This document shows, piece by piece, positions 35,834 through 46,682 of a stretch of DNA of 64,000 nt. This DNA comes from Moniliella sp. 'wahieum' (lineage: Eukaryota > Basidiomycota > Moniliellomycetes > Moniliellales > Moniliellaceae): assembly GCA_003971905.1 (NCBI GenBank), contig RSEE01000114.1, positions 62,001-126,000 of the forward strand, in the 5' to 3' direction. The first letter of the stretch is position 1, and each line of letters starts with the position of its first letter. The notes below the pieces were generated by a model. It searched no databases. It worked only from the letters and a program-made list of their open reading frames with translations, and was not told where the DNA came from. A program made the translations under genes and the position numbers.

Positions 35834-38372
35834 TCATGCGCAAAGACCGATGATGGTCTTCTTCTTCCAGACAGTGTAGGCGGTACCTTCGTTTGTGGCT
35901 TCCAAGTCGCGGGCGCGCGCATTGCTCACCTCGGACGAGCCAATGGCGTAGGCGTCGTTGGGCAACCACAGTTCCCGCATCGGCGTCGTGACGGCCGGGT
36001 GGTCAAACGTGTTGAGGTCTGCCTCCGGGTCGGCAGGAGCCGAGGAAGACGTCGGTTCCTGCCACGGCCGAACGTTCAACGTACTTTTCGTTCGGCGACA
36101 GGTTGCTTCCGGGCGTCAAGAGCGGCTTGGCTTCCTCCGTGGCCGTTGTCGCGCTAGATCCCTTGACCAGCGCCGTAGGCTCGTCCTTGACAAGCGAGAT
36201 GGCAAGCGAAGTGTACAGCGGCTTGAACGAGTCTTGCATAAAGATGTGGAAGCAATGACAATCACACCCAGCACAACGGTAAATGCCCTCAGGAATAGCA
36301 CCTTGCTTCTGGGACGTGTGGCCGTTGGCGTCAGTGTGGGGATATTGCGACAAGAAGAGAGAGCAGCCAAGAGAATGTGCTCGAGGTACAGCGCGGCAAA
36401 CACTTGGTTGATCGCCTTGGGGAAGAACAGACCGCTGGTCTCCGAAGTGGGCTTGCAGTCCCACACGTAAATCGCGTTGTACTTGTACAGCAACCAGTAG
36501 AGGCAGAACGTCACCCACACAAAGCCAGCCGAGATCGGAGCAATGACAGAGTAGCCAATGCCAATGATGGTGATGAGCGAGGTGGCCGGGAAGAGAGTGC
36601 CAAATCCGGGAGCGCCCATGTCGTTCTCAACATGCCACACTTTCCGCGGCGTGGAGGCAAGCAGGAATTTCTTCACGTAGTACATGACCAGAGTCACAAT
36701 TTGCAACATGCCACTGCCAAACCCAGTCAACCCCGTGAGAAGCAGGTAGGAGAGGAAGAAGAAGTGGAAGCCTTGGGAATCGCATCGGCGATGAGAGTGG
36801 GAAACTTGGCGGGGTTCTGAGAAATGGATTTGGCAAACTGGGTGAGCCAGATGCACTACCCGACACGATCGTCATCAAGAGGAAGTTCTGGAGGAACTGG
36901 AAGAGGAAGAAGCGGTCCATAAGCGAAAGTTCAATGCCGGTAGCGGTTGGAATACCCGAGGGCGAGCAAACATCCGCAAGATGGGAGGGAGTAGCATGTT
37001 GAGCACAGCAAGGGCGATCGTAGGGCCAATCGACTGAATGATACCGGTCACAAACACGATGTGGTTAGCCAGTGGAGCCAGGGCACCTCCACGGACAGAC
37101 CCTTAACATTGGAAACAATACCGGTGAAGCCACAGGAATACACCAGAAGAGGCACAGGGCGATCGTGGCAGCCCAGAAGAGCGCCGTGCGAATCTTCTTT
37201 CGTACGGGTCATCGTCAGGTTGGACCAAATCACGTTCTCAGGAGCCATGTCGGCATAGCGACCGGTCATGCGGTAGGGAAGGTGGTAAGGTTGCTGAGAA
37301 ACAGCAATCGAGCGGCGAGCTGCTGGTGGAAAGAATGAAAGCGCTGTTCTCGGGCTTGTAGGTCTTGCGGGGTGTGGAAGTTGTCGTGAGCTTCGTCAAT
37401 CGCTTCATTAAGGCGCACCAGCTCGTCACGCACCACTGAGTGTGTCGACCTTCTTCCCAAAGAGACCAAGCCAGCCAAGCTTGTGGTGGGGGCGCTCCTT
37501 TCTGAGGTAGCGGTCCAGCACATCGAGGGGGACATTGGTGCTTCAGCATCGGTGCCCGACATCTCAACGCCCTCCACTTTACCCTTCTTGATCTTCTTCA
37601 TCACCTTTGCAATTGCCTTGGCCGTTGCGCCTTCAGCTTGTCAAGCACACAGAGCGCTCCGCTTGCAAATCAGGAAGCTTGTCCACGCCACGGTTGATCC
37701 AAATCTTGGCGACGCCACCAGGGAGGTGGTTGTACATCTTGGTCAGCCGCGAGACGGAGAGGATCTCGTTGGGGATACCGGTGATAAGAACGGTACGGGC
37801 CTGGGGCGTAGACGAATGCTTTCGGAAACGAGGAACTCTTGGCGCAGTTTGACAAAGTTGGACGTCTTGCGACGGATCCAGTACAGGGTCCACAGCACAA
37901 AGATCCACTGAACCAGCAGCGGAGCGATGAGACGCAGCTCGCCGTGGTAGGTCTGGGCATGGTGATTGAAGGTGAACTTTTCGAATCCAGCAAAGTCTTT
38001 GGTGTCATTGAAGCCCGTGCCGTAGACAGGCATGAGCACAACGTAACCCAAAAAGAACACGGGGAGGAAACAGATGACCATCATTTCGAGGTACTCGATG
38101 TACATGAATGCGTCGAGGCCTTGCTTGCGCAGAATGTCGTACTTGTCCCATTGATCGTATCGATGAGCCAGCCAAAGAGCGAGGGGCTCTGGCGGGAGTG
38201 CGTTCCGAGTCAGGGCCAAGGAAGGTTTTGGGCGCATACACCACGGGGAAAACGCGACGGAGCAAAAGAAAGCGACGACTTCGATTCCCACAATGACACC
38301 GTTCATAATGATGGCCGACACGACGGTCGCGGTGGACTCGGAGGTGGTGCTGGCAGCGCTGGCGGCGGGCAT
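35834..38372 (-). CDS. CSC1/OSCA/TMEM63-type stress-gated cation channel (RSN1 family)
   Basis: Integral membrane channel of the DUF221/OSCA family, opened by membrane tension or osmotic shock. The start at 38372 (MPAASAAST) precedes the first hydrophobic segment. The reading then shows YDQWDKYDILRKQGLDAF, hydrophobic segments and the conserved RTVLITGIPNEI of the cytosolic RRM-like domain. VLDRYLRKERPHHKLGWLGLF, MAPENVIWSNL and FTGIVSNVKGLSVEVPWLHW precede the pore-forming helices, and the reading ends at 35834 after a charged tail. These are the RSN1_TM, PHM7_cyt and RSN1_7TM parts in order. The frame shifts at least six times (for example near 37800, 37640, 37500, 37260 and 36800). Small introns may account for some shifts. 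The gene lies between the two oppositely oriented copia parts. Confidence 0.88.
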
Positions 38373-39779
38373 GGCGGCGAGGGCGGCAAGGGCGGCGGTT
38401 GGTATAGAGAAGGGGCGAGCGGCGCATCGTGCGCGCAGGCGCACAAGCGGGAGAGGCACGCATCTTACAATGCGAGCCAGGAGGGGGGGGGGAGGTGGTG
38501 GTGGTGGAGAAGGAAGAGGCAATGGTGGGCAGAGAAGAAGAAGACGGCAGGTGGTGGGGGGGTCTATGAGAGAGGCGAGGCGGGTGCCCTGAAGGCAGGA
38601 GCGCGAGCCGGCTGCAGGCACACCCGCTGTGCGCCTCCGGCCGATACCCCGTAGACGTTGGGCATGCCGAATTCACACAGGGCCCGGCGCGGCGCCAGTG
38701 TGGCTGCCCCGACGTCAATGCACAGCATGCGGCCGCAGGCAGCACACCAGTGTCGGCAGGCCTGGGCGCGCGCAAGCAGTGCCACGGCCTGTGCTGCATG
38801 TGACGGGCATCGCGCGCTACCCGAGGCTGGCGCGCCGTGCGGTGTTCCACGCTGCGTTGGGAAGATCCTGGGGGGGCGGCACAGTGGCGTGTGCTCCATC
38901 ACCAACACGCTCGCAGGCGCACCGCCTGCCACGGGGGGCTGTGTGTGGCCACACCGCTCCCCATCATGGCATCATGCGTCATGTCACACGATCTGGCCTC
39001 TGCAGGAAACCGTCTGCGATGCAGTCGGTCAGTCAGTTTTTCGGCTGCCCACGCGGCACTGGGCCACGGCAGGGATCCAGGTACTGGTCACCGGGTTACT
39101 CCCCAAGGTGGAAATTTGACAGACACCAGAGACACCGTCGGAGTCCTGCAGGACACCGGCTCCAGCCACATTGTCCGCCGGAAGGCACGTCCTCCAGCCT
39201 CCCAGCCCACAGCACGCGTGGGAGAGAGGGGCGCACACGGCGAGGGAGCCTCGGCCGTTGGGTGTCACATGCGTAGCAGCAGCGCAGTGCCCACGGGCGG
39301 TGTGCTGCACGTGCTTGGGGCGACTGGTGGATGCAGGGGGTGCGGCGCAGCAGCGCGCACGGGGGAACGAAGGGTGCTTCCGTGCCCCCAGGGGCTGCGC
39401 TGCTGTGTCCACGTCCCCTCCGAAGCGCCCCGTGCTGCGACACGGCCTGGCGCCTCCTGGCCACCGCTCTGGCCCAACGCCACCCGTGGCCACTGCTATC
39501 ATGCCAACGGTGGCAGGGCGCTGCCGACCTCTGAGGCGCTTACCCCCTTGGTAGGAATGCAGACTCCAACCAGGCGTGTCTAGCTAGCGCTCCCCTGCGC
39601 TAGCCTGCGCTAGCCGGTGCACATTCCCCTCTGGGATGTCGAACGCGTCACTTGTGGCGATCATACGTGATGTGAATGTGACTTGTGAATGTGACTAGTG
39701 CTTCCATAGCAATGATGCATGATGCGACGCATGATGGTGTGACGCGTTTGACGCCGCTCTTTCAGATGTGCCCTGGTAC

Positions 39780-40130
39780 TGATGCATGATGCATGATGCA
39801 TGATGTGCCAATCTCGCTGCAAAAGCAAGGTACAGAGCGACCATCGATCACGCATGTACATCATGCATCATGTGTCACGCGTCATTTACGTGCCTTGCGC
39901 TTGAAGCTTGAAGCTCTTGAAGCTTGAAGCTTGACTAGTAGCTTGAAGACTAACGCGCTGAGCTGAAGCCAAGCTCGACCCGGACGCTCAGGCGCTCAGG
40001 TGACGGCCTCGAGCATCGAGCGTGTCCAACGGGGCTCTGACGCAGGCTGGTGCCGGTGCTGGTGCCGGGCGCCAATTTATTCACTACCTTGAAGCTTGAA
40101 GCTTGACTAGCTTGTCTAGTGAGTGACTCA
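39780..40130. repeat. Cluster of 7-bp lattice arrays (TGCA, AGCT, CTAG)
   Basis: TGA-TGCA occurs three times in register at 39780-39803. TGA-AGCT runs at 39902-39915 and 39918-39938, the latter switching to TGA-CTAG without losing register. A similar AGCT, AGCT, CTAG series stands at 40090-40110. Confidence 0.9.
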
Positions 40131-40850
40131 CGCACGCGCTGAAATGTGAAAAGACAATGGATGATCGGCGATCGATGATCGCCGTGGGTGCGGGTTGGAC
40201 GTTTGGACGTTTGGACGTTGGTGCGGCAGTCGCTCGGCCGTCCTAGGCAGCCGCTGTGCCGTCTGAAATTTTATACGGACACCAGGCCCAAGCGGGAATG
40301 GATGATGCATGATGATGAGTATTCGGCTTCAAGCGGACAGCTCGGATCGGATGGATGTGGCAGTGGTAGAGCAGGAAGCTTGCAAGTCCATTCGATCGCA
40401 TCCACCCCAGTCAGGCATTGAAATTGTACGTTGGACCGATGTGATGTATGTGACATGGGATGCGGGTGGCTGCAAGGTAAGTGTGATATTCCGTGCTTCC
40501 TGGGGGTGCCAGTGAGCCAACTAGTCAAGCTTCAAGCTAGTGATGTCATAAGCGCGTGATGCACGTGATTCCTGATTGGCCTGATTTTGATTTCACGCTC
40601 CTCGCTCTGGTCCTCGGTCCATATCCATGTTCTCTCCCTGCGGCGTAGCGCCTAGTCCTTGTCCACATTTTAAGCTTTCAGCTTCACTCGGTTGAAATTT
40701 GAAAGGGACACCAGGGCAGTAGCAGGCAGTCACGCTTAGCACTGCCATCCGAGATCCGAGCCCTGTTGGCCTTGCGATGGTGCCGAGGGCCTCGGTTGCG
40801 GCTGTCCGCTCTGTGGCCTACCAAGTTAGACAGCAGACGCACTGCCCCCA

Positions 40851-41011
40851 TCATGCATCATGCATCATGCATCTTTTATGCTACCGACCGCGCCACGCGT
40901 CAGAAGTCACGCATCGATCATCCCAGTGAGCTCGATCCAAACAGATATGAGACCTACCAAGGGGCTCCCATGTGCATGATGCATGATGTATGATGCATGA
41001 CGCGTGATGCG
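40851..41011. repeat. Mixed-core 7-bp lattice arrays
   Basis: TCA-TGCA three times at 40851-40871. At 40977-41011 five units keep 7-bp register while the core changes: TGCA, TGTA, TGCA, CGCG, TGCG, each after TGA. Confidence 0.9.
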
Positions 41012-42128
41012 TGGCGCGTTACGCATGGGTGGCTGAACCAACCCGACCGATGCAGAAGCAGTACTCCACAAACCAAAAACCAAAAAGCAAGGGGCATGTG
41101 GCCGTTGGACGTTGGACGCCGGAGTGAGCCAGTGAGCGAGTGAGGATCTGGCTACGAGCAACTGACTCATCCTATGGCAACTGAGTACCCCGAGATAGAT
41201 ACGATGTACGTGTATTTTGCGCACGCCTGCTCCGGCGCCGAAAAGCTCTCGGGGCACAGCACGTCCACAGCACTGCCACAGCGCATTGGACGTTGGCCGC
41301 GGACGACGGAGAATCGGATCGAATAGTGCTAGTGATCTAGTGATCGATGATCACTTGATGATCGAGACGATCGCGGGATCAGCTTTTTTGGCCCCGAGAC
41401 GCGTGAATAATGCGTTAACGCGTCAACGCGCCAAAATGCCAAAACGCCAAAACGCCTCAACGTCCTCAACCTTAAAGGTTTTCTCAATTATAATTATCCG
41501 TCAACGTATCAACGTTCAACGTGTTCAACGCGTCAAGTCGTTAACGTCTCTACATCAACTAAGTACCACAACTCTCCATCTTTTCATATCACCAGCATCT
41601 GGGGTCGTTTGCAGTGCTAAGGCTATTAACGTTTAACCCTCGGCGTGTGGGGTATGGGGCTGACGCTCTGAAGCTTGAGGAGCATGACATGCATGAAGGG
41701 TCAAGTGAACGTTGAACGTCATCAAGAACATGAAAACCACTTTAACTTTATTTTTCCTTTGCTTTCATCGTCTCTACACATAATGATGACGAGACGAGAC
41801 GAGACGAGAGGCGAGAGAGTGGGGTCTGAACCCCGCCCCGGAGGATCATCGACCAGATCTAGAGACCTGTGGGAGGCGAACAAGGCAGGGGAAGAAGTGG
41901 TGGTGATGCAAGCAGGGAAAGGAAGCCCGGAGGCACAACAGAAGGAAGCCCGGAGGCACAACAGAATGGGGGGAAAAAGGGAGGCGGAGAACGGGCCGCA
42001 CAATTTTGTAGTAGTACTATACGACAGACTGAGTATTGAGCCGAGAACAGTCCGTCATTGAGCACCTTCATTATCATTCCCTGAGTGGCGAAAGGTTTGT
42101 TTGTATATCTGTAATGGATCTGGCGCCC

Positions 42129-42303
42129 TGATGAGATCTGGAGTCCAGATGGTCCTCGAGGGTGATGCAATCGCACTAGGGTGGTGGTGGGGGTGGTCTA
42201 AGCCAACCAGCAACGCCTACAGAGGAACATCAAGCAGCGAGTCGCCACCGGGGGCTATAAGCTGCGGAACAAGGAAAAAACAGGAGAGAAAAACAACGGA
42301 ACT
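42129..42303 (-). repeat. 3' LTR of copia element (copy B)
   Basis: Reverse complement of this segment matches 31269-31440 almost base for base over its middle and right end, including the shared CTCGAGGACCATCTGGACTC. The outer (start) end has AG in place of TG. Confidence 0.75.
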
Positions 42304-42364
42304 CCTATAGGTCTGAGGAGGAAAACTGAAGGGACATTGGCCAAAGCACGAGCCACCTGATGAC

Positions 42365-43400
42365 TCAACACCCCCCCGGGCCAAGAGACCAAAGGAAACT
42401 CGTAGGCCAAAACAAGTTAAAAGAAACCAAACGACGAAGAAAGGGGAGCCAATTCGAGAATTGTTGAGATGTGGAAAGGAGTTTGGGAAGACCAACAGGT
42501 TTGGTGAACCAATCAGATAAATGATCCACGCCCGGGACATGATGAATGACAAGCTCGCCACCATGGATGCGTTCTCGCACCTCGTGGTACCACACATCGA
42601 TCTCGCGGATCTTACCCAGGCTGCCAAGCTTCTCGGCAAGAGCCTTTGCTGCAGTGTTGTCCACAAAGAGCTGAATTGGGTGTGCAGCAGAACAAATGCC
42701 CAGCTCAAAAAGAATGTTGCGCACAAAGAGTGCATCGCGCAAACCATCACCCCGGCCACATGGCCAAGTATTCGGAAGCGGCTGTGTTGCTCACCCCTTG
42801 GTTCTGTGTCTTGGTATTCCACGAGACAGGCACACCATATACAAACACAACGTACCCGGAAACAGTAGACCGTGAGCAACGCTTGTCCGAAGCAGAAGAA
42901 GCATCCGTATGCAGTTCAAGGAGGGGTCTTGCGTCGGAGGTGTTAAGCGGAGGGAATGGTCAGCAGTACCCTTCAGGTATCGCAACAAGCCAACGGCAGC
43001 GTCACGGTGAGCACGAGAAGGGCCATCTAAGAAACGAGCCAAAAAGGTGGCGGCAAACAAGGTATCGGGACGAGACATGCGAGCCGATCACATGGCAGAC
43101 CCGCGACCATAGAACGGTAGGCGTGTGGTTCTCGTCGCGTGTGGATCGTGGTTCGTGCTCGGGACGTAGGGAGGAGGGAAGAGTGTGATTGAGGGGAGAG
43201 TCGAGGATGGTCGGGAATCATGTCGGGGTGGCAAGCGTTTCAGCAATGAATTTGGGTTGGCTCACGTAGAGGCGCTCATCAATGCGGTCGTACTGGCATC
43301 CGAGATGGAAACGAAGTGGGCCATTGTACTATTTAGTTTCGATATGGCGGCGAAGCTCAACAAGGAAGGCATCGTAGATGTACCGAAAACGAGTATAACC
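42365..43400 (-). pseudogene. copia RT C-terminus and RNase H
   Basis: RNase H degrades the RNA strand of the cDNA hybrid. The intact frame 42365-42742 carries the RNase H core with FVDNTAAKALA and the HIDVWYHEVRE-like motif (here REIDVWYHEVRE). Upstream pieces at 42791-43078 and beyond are in other frames. Decay or sequence error cannot be separated here. Confidence 0.75.
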
Positions 43401-44089
43401 GGCCTGTTGTGCCTTCAATTGAACCTATACGGCTCGGGCCGGTCCCACCTCGCTGCGATACCCTTTCCGTCTTCGCGTTCTTGCTCAGGCTTTCATCAGG
43501 TTCAGGCCCTCAGGCGGGGCCTAGCTACGTTCTATCTCGACTTGCCTACTGGCTTGCTTTGAACCCATCTGGCAGACCTTCCATGCGTCAAGTCCCGCGG
43601 CTGCTGTACGCACTAGGACCTTTGGTTGAACCATCTGCCCCGCGCCTGCGTCCCCCGACGTTGGCACCCAAGCCAAAGGCGGTTGGGTACTTGCCTCCCT
43701 CTCTGGCTTTTTTTTGTGAACCCACGGGATCCTAACGCCTCCTTTCTTTCAGTCCCCACGTGCCTCTCCCACCAGCGCCCCGTATCCCTCCCCCACAACC
43801 ATCAAACCATGCGGAAGCACACTGGCTCGCACGCACGCACGCACCAACACAACAAGATTGGCGATGAGGTCGATAAGATGCAATGAAGAGTACGTACGGC
43901 CCGGGACTTTGTTTGGCAGGGCGAAAAGGAGCGGAAAGCAGAGTGATAGAACTGGTACCGACAAGGCCAAGGCACGACAAGGCAAGGGTGAGAGGGAGGA
44001 GGGGGGAGGGGGTTCACAGGAAGTTCCACCCCTGTTACACCACCCTGTTACATCACCCCTGTTACACCACCCCTGTTACACCATCCCTG
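43401..44089. other. Spacer copia / RAD6
   Basis: No supported gene. The right end holds the CCCCTGTTACACCACC minisatellite. Confidence 0.5.
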
Positions 44090-44098
44090 TTACACCAC
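44028..44098. repeat. 16-bp minisatellite (about 4.5 copies)
   Basis: Units of CCCCTGTTACACCACC with small length and base variants, ending inside the last codons and stop region of the RAD6 gene. Confidence 0.85.
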
Positions 44099-44835
44099 CG
44101 AGTTGGGGTCCATCGTGTTGCCCCCCTCGGCTTGTGGCTCTGCTTCCTCTTCGTCGTCCAGCCAGCTCTGCTCGACCGTCGCCTTGACCCGCCTCACGTA
44201 CTCCCGCATGTTCTCACGGTAGAGCGAGGCAGCTTCCACGTTGGCCGGGCTGTGGGAAGGCAAGGGAAAAAAGGAAGGGAAGAAAAGCGATGGGGTTAGT
44301 TGGTTTCGTCGTCGTGGTTCGGATGTGGCTGCACTGTGCTTGTTGCTACCTCTCATCCTCTTCTGGCCGCTCCCCCGAGCCAAGCCGAGCAAGCACAGGA
44401 AGAGAAGGGAAGGGAAGGGAAGGGGGAGGCAGGCAAGGCCAAGGCCTAGACCAAGGCCTAACAGTCCGTACGCACCTATTAGGATTGGGATCATGCAACA
44501 GCGACTGAATCGAAGTCAAGATGGCCGTCACGTCGTACGTGGGGCTCCAGCGGTTCTGCAAGATGTCGAGGCACAGTTCGCCATTGGCATACACGTTGGG
44601 ATGGAACATCTTGGTGAGAAACTTGACGTGCGGCGGACGCGCAGGGTACGTCTCATCAAACGTCAACACCCAACTTGAACGTGCCATCTTCAAACGGTGT
44701 TGCCGACGGACCAAAGATGACTGCATTCCATACCATCAGGTTGTCCCCAACGGTTGCACCGGAAATTCCCCCCGGCGGATCGGCCGAGAGACGCTTAAAG
44801 TCCCGGATGAGACGCTTGCGCGAGGGTGTGGCCAT
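44090..44835 (-). CDS. RAD6: RAD6/UBC2 ubiquitin-conjugating enzyme E2
   Basis: E2 enzyme that with Rad18 ubiquitylates PCNA and with Bre1 ubiquitylates histone H2B. The start [16 protein letters not shown] at 44835 and the block [10 protein letters not shown] are diagnostic. The catalytic Cys lies in [19 protein letters not shown] (Cys codon at 44571-44573). A long intron at 44251-44475 (GTGCGT donor) joins the NPNS-PAN sequence as in all Rad6 proteins. The C-terminal acidic tail ([13 protein letters not shown]) resembles the polyacidic tail of budding-yeast Rad6 rather than the tail-less metazoan form. One extra base in the CCC run at 44669-44671 breaks the frame right after GTFKL. The 3' end runs into a minisatellite. 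Confidence 0.95.
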
Positions 44836-45626
44836 AGGAAAGGGGAGGCAGGTGGATGTGGAGGCGGAGGCGGAGGTGGAGGCGGAGGCGAACGCAAAGG
44901 CAAAGACAGAGGCAAAGGCGAGCGGAGGTGGAGGTGCGGGACACACCGTAGCGGCTGTGAGTGGCAAATGGGGCGCACGAGGCTGGACCAGGCTGGGATG
45001 GCATGCTTGCTGCGTCACTATCACGCTCGGCCTGCGTGCATGAGACGCGTGACGGGTGATGCATGATGGCCATGCGTGGGAGCCAGCAAGAGCAGAGGCA
45101 CGGGGTCGCTCTTGCCGCCCGCGGTCACCTGACCAGAGCGGCGGTGCTTTGCACAAGAGCCTGGCCGCAGCAGTGTCGCCTGTGCTTGCAGTTGCGCTTG
45201 CTTTGCCGTCGCTGCTGCCGCGGCGACGCACAGACAGCCCGGTACGGTGGCCCTACGTTGATTGGTACACGAGTATCATGATCGCTCGCTCCCCTATCCC
45301 CCCTCCCACGCCTGCCATTTCGGCGCGCTCACCTCGCAGCTCAGCCCAACAACGCACCTTGCGCTCTCGGCGTTTCAGAGCAAGTGTATACAGGTGCATA
45401 TTAGGCCTTCGCGCCAGGAGTACTAACCGGCACGTCAGACAAGATGAAAACAGACCAAGACAAGTACAGCATGCGCGGGGGCCATGGGAAGAAAGGGGGA
45501 ATACAAGGGACAGAAGGGAGACCTCGTTTCTCGCCAGCGCAGAGAATCGAACCCGGTGTCACGGACTGGTTGATCCAACGGTGGCAGCCTTGGATCCGCG
45601 GCCCAAACCTTCACGGTACACTACAC
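44836..45626. other. Spacer upstream of RAD6
   Basis: About 790 bp. A GGAGGC-rich tandem run lies directly upstream of the RAD6 start (44850-44900). The sequence around 45044-45067 contains CGCG and TGCA lattice motifs. No gene seen. Confidence 0.5.
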
Positions 45627-46682
45627 TCAGAATTCCCGTTTGACCATCGGCTTGGATTCGCTCTTGACAACCGGTTTGGACTCGGATTTGACCATCGGCT
45701 TGGATTCGCGTTTGAAGGCTGGCTTCGACTCGTGCATGGCAGAAGAATGAGAACGCCACCGATGGGAGCCGGAGCCACCACGTCCACCACGTCCGCGCCC
45801 GCTGTCCTCGCCCACGGCCCCTTCCCCATCCACTCCCACTCCCACTCCCACTCCCACTCCCACTCCCACTCCCACTTCCACTTCCACTCCCACCTCCCCA
45901 CTGGTTACCCCCCCGCCTCCGCCTCCAAAGGAGCCATAAGATTGAGCACGCCCGCTGCCATAGGACGACGTGGTTCGCATGGGAGCCAAAGACTGAGTAC
46001 GTGCGCCGCCATACGAAGACGCTCCGCCATACGACCCTCCGCCATACGACCCTCCGCCATACGACCCTCCGCCACCATACGATGACCCACCACCACCATA
46101 CGAAGACCTGCCGCCACCGTACGAACCACCACCGCCATACGAAGACCCACCGCCGCCATACGACGATGCGCCGCGCCCCCAGCTTCCTCGCTGTCGGCCC
46201 ATCCACTCTTCAAACGTTTCGTAATCGTAGGCAGAGGCCTCGAAGTCGTAGTCGTCCTCTGCACTGTCCATAAAGTCGCTCTCGAGGTAATCCAGGCGAT
46301 ACGCGCCGGCGTTGGGGAGCGGCTGGGCACGGGGGAGGTCGGCCGCTGGCTCCGGTTTGGCGGGAACCAGGGCGGATGCGAGTTCTGGTTTCGCAGAAAC
46401 AGGTCCGGTTGTGGGCTCTTGCTTGGCGGGAGGGGGGTTCGGCGCGCGCGTGCTCACAGATACACGCGTAATTTCCACTTCGCTGTCAGAGTCTTCCAGC
46501 GAGTGCGAGACGGGGTGCGACTCGGGTTTGACGTTGGCCTTGGCCTTGGCCTTGGCCTTGTCGTCGGAGTCCGAGTCGGAGTCGGAGTTGAGGGTGATGA
46601 CCTCGGCCTTGGGTGGTACCGGAGCAGGGGCTGAGGCGGAGGATATGAGCGGAGACGAGGTCAGCTCCTGCACGTTGTCCAT
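45627..46682 (-). CDS. Low-complexity Ser/Tyr/Gly-rich protein with acidic SUMO-interacting-like motifs
   Basis: An intact 351-codon frame without recognised domain. Near residues 28-38 VITLNSDSDSDSD has the form of a SUMO-interacting motif (hydrophobic core plus acidic Ser). A second candidate, SEVEITRV, follows at about 67-74. The middle (about 150-165) is acidic and aromatic. From about 170 to 235 it is built of SSYGGGG/SYGGG repeats. Then comes a Gly-Val run encoded by a GGGAGT repeat and an RGRGGRGG stretch. The end has four ESKPMVK-like repeats. This composition is typical of nuclear or RNA-associated, phase-separating proteins. The start at 46682 has an ACCATGG context. It is divergent from the GTP/GDP carrier, 449 bp apart. 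Confidence 0.6.
   Translation of the reverse strand: MDNVQELTSSPLISSASAPAPVPPKAEVITLNSDSDSDSDDKAKAKAKANVKPESHPVSHSLEDSDSEVEITRVSVSTRAPNPPPAKQEPTTGPVSAKPELASALVPAKPEPAADLPRAQPLPNAGAYRLDYLESDFMDSAEDDYDFEASAYDYETFEEWMGRQRGSWGRGASSYGGGGSSYGGGGSYGGGRSSYGGGGSSYGGGGSYGGGSYGGGSYGGASSYGGARTQSLAPMRTTSSYGSGRAQSYGSFGGGGGGVTSGEVGVEVEVGVGVGVGVGVGVGVDGEGAVGEDSGRGRGGRGGSGSHRWRSHSSAMHESKPAFKRESKPMVKSESKPVVKSESKPMVKREF
45833..45895. repeat. (CCCACT)n hexamer repeat within the Gly-rich gene
   Basis: About ten copies of CCCACT with a few TTCCAC variants. On the minus strand it encodes alternating Val-Gly with Glu at one end. Confidence 0.9.

Larger units (their letters stand above)
38373..42128. other. Gene-free region rich in 7-bp lattice arrays
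   Basis: About 3.7 kb with no supported gene. GC-rich at first (to about 39.6 kb), then dominated by short arrays with cores TGCA, AGCT, CTAG, CGCG and ACGT. Overlapping open frames at 38.8-39.5 kb on both strands reflect high GC, not coding. Confidence 0.65.
42129..43400 (-). mobile_element. Ty1/copia retrotransposon, 3' part (copy B)
   Basis: On the minus strand the reading gives the end of RT (LRFHLGCQYDRI, LYVSQPKFIAETL), then the connection with SRPDTLFAATFLARF and LRYLKGTADHSLRL, then RNase H with LFVDNTAAKALAEKLG and WYHEVRERIHGGELVIHHVPG, and finally the LTR. Several frame shifts and one internal stop occur. Gag, protease and integrase are absent. Together with copy A this makes one nearly complete set, minus integrase. 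Confidence 0.85.

Noticed and set aside
38629..39583. Several overlapping long frames on both strands
   Set aside because: GC-rich DNA lowers stop frequency; frames are mutually contradictory and contain no recognised motif.
39780..41011. CRISPR array interpretation of the regular short repeats
   Set aside because: Period is 7 bp without unique spacers, and the host is a eukaryote.
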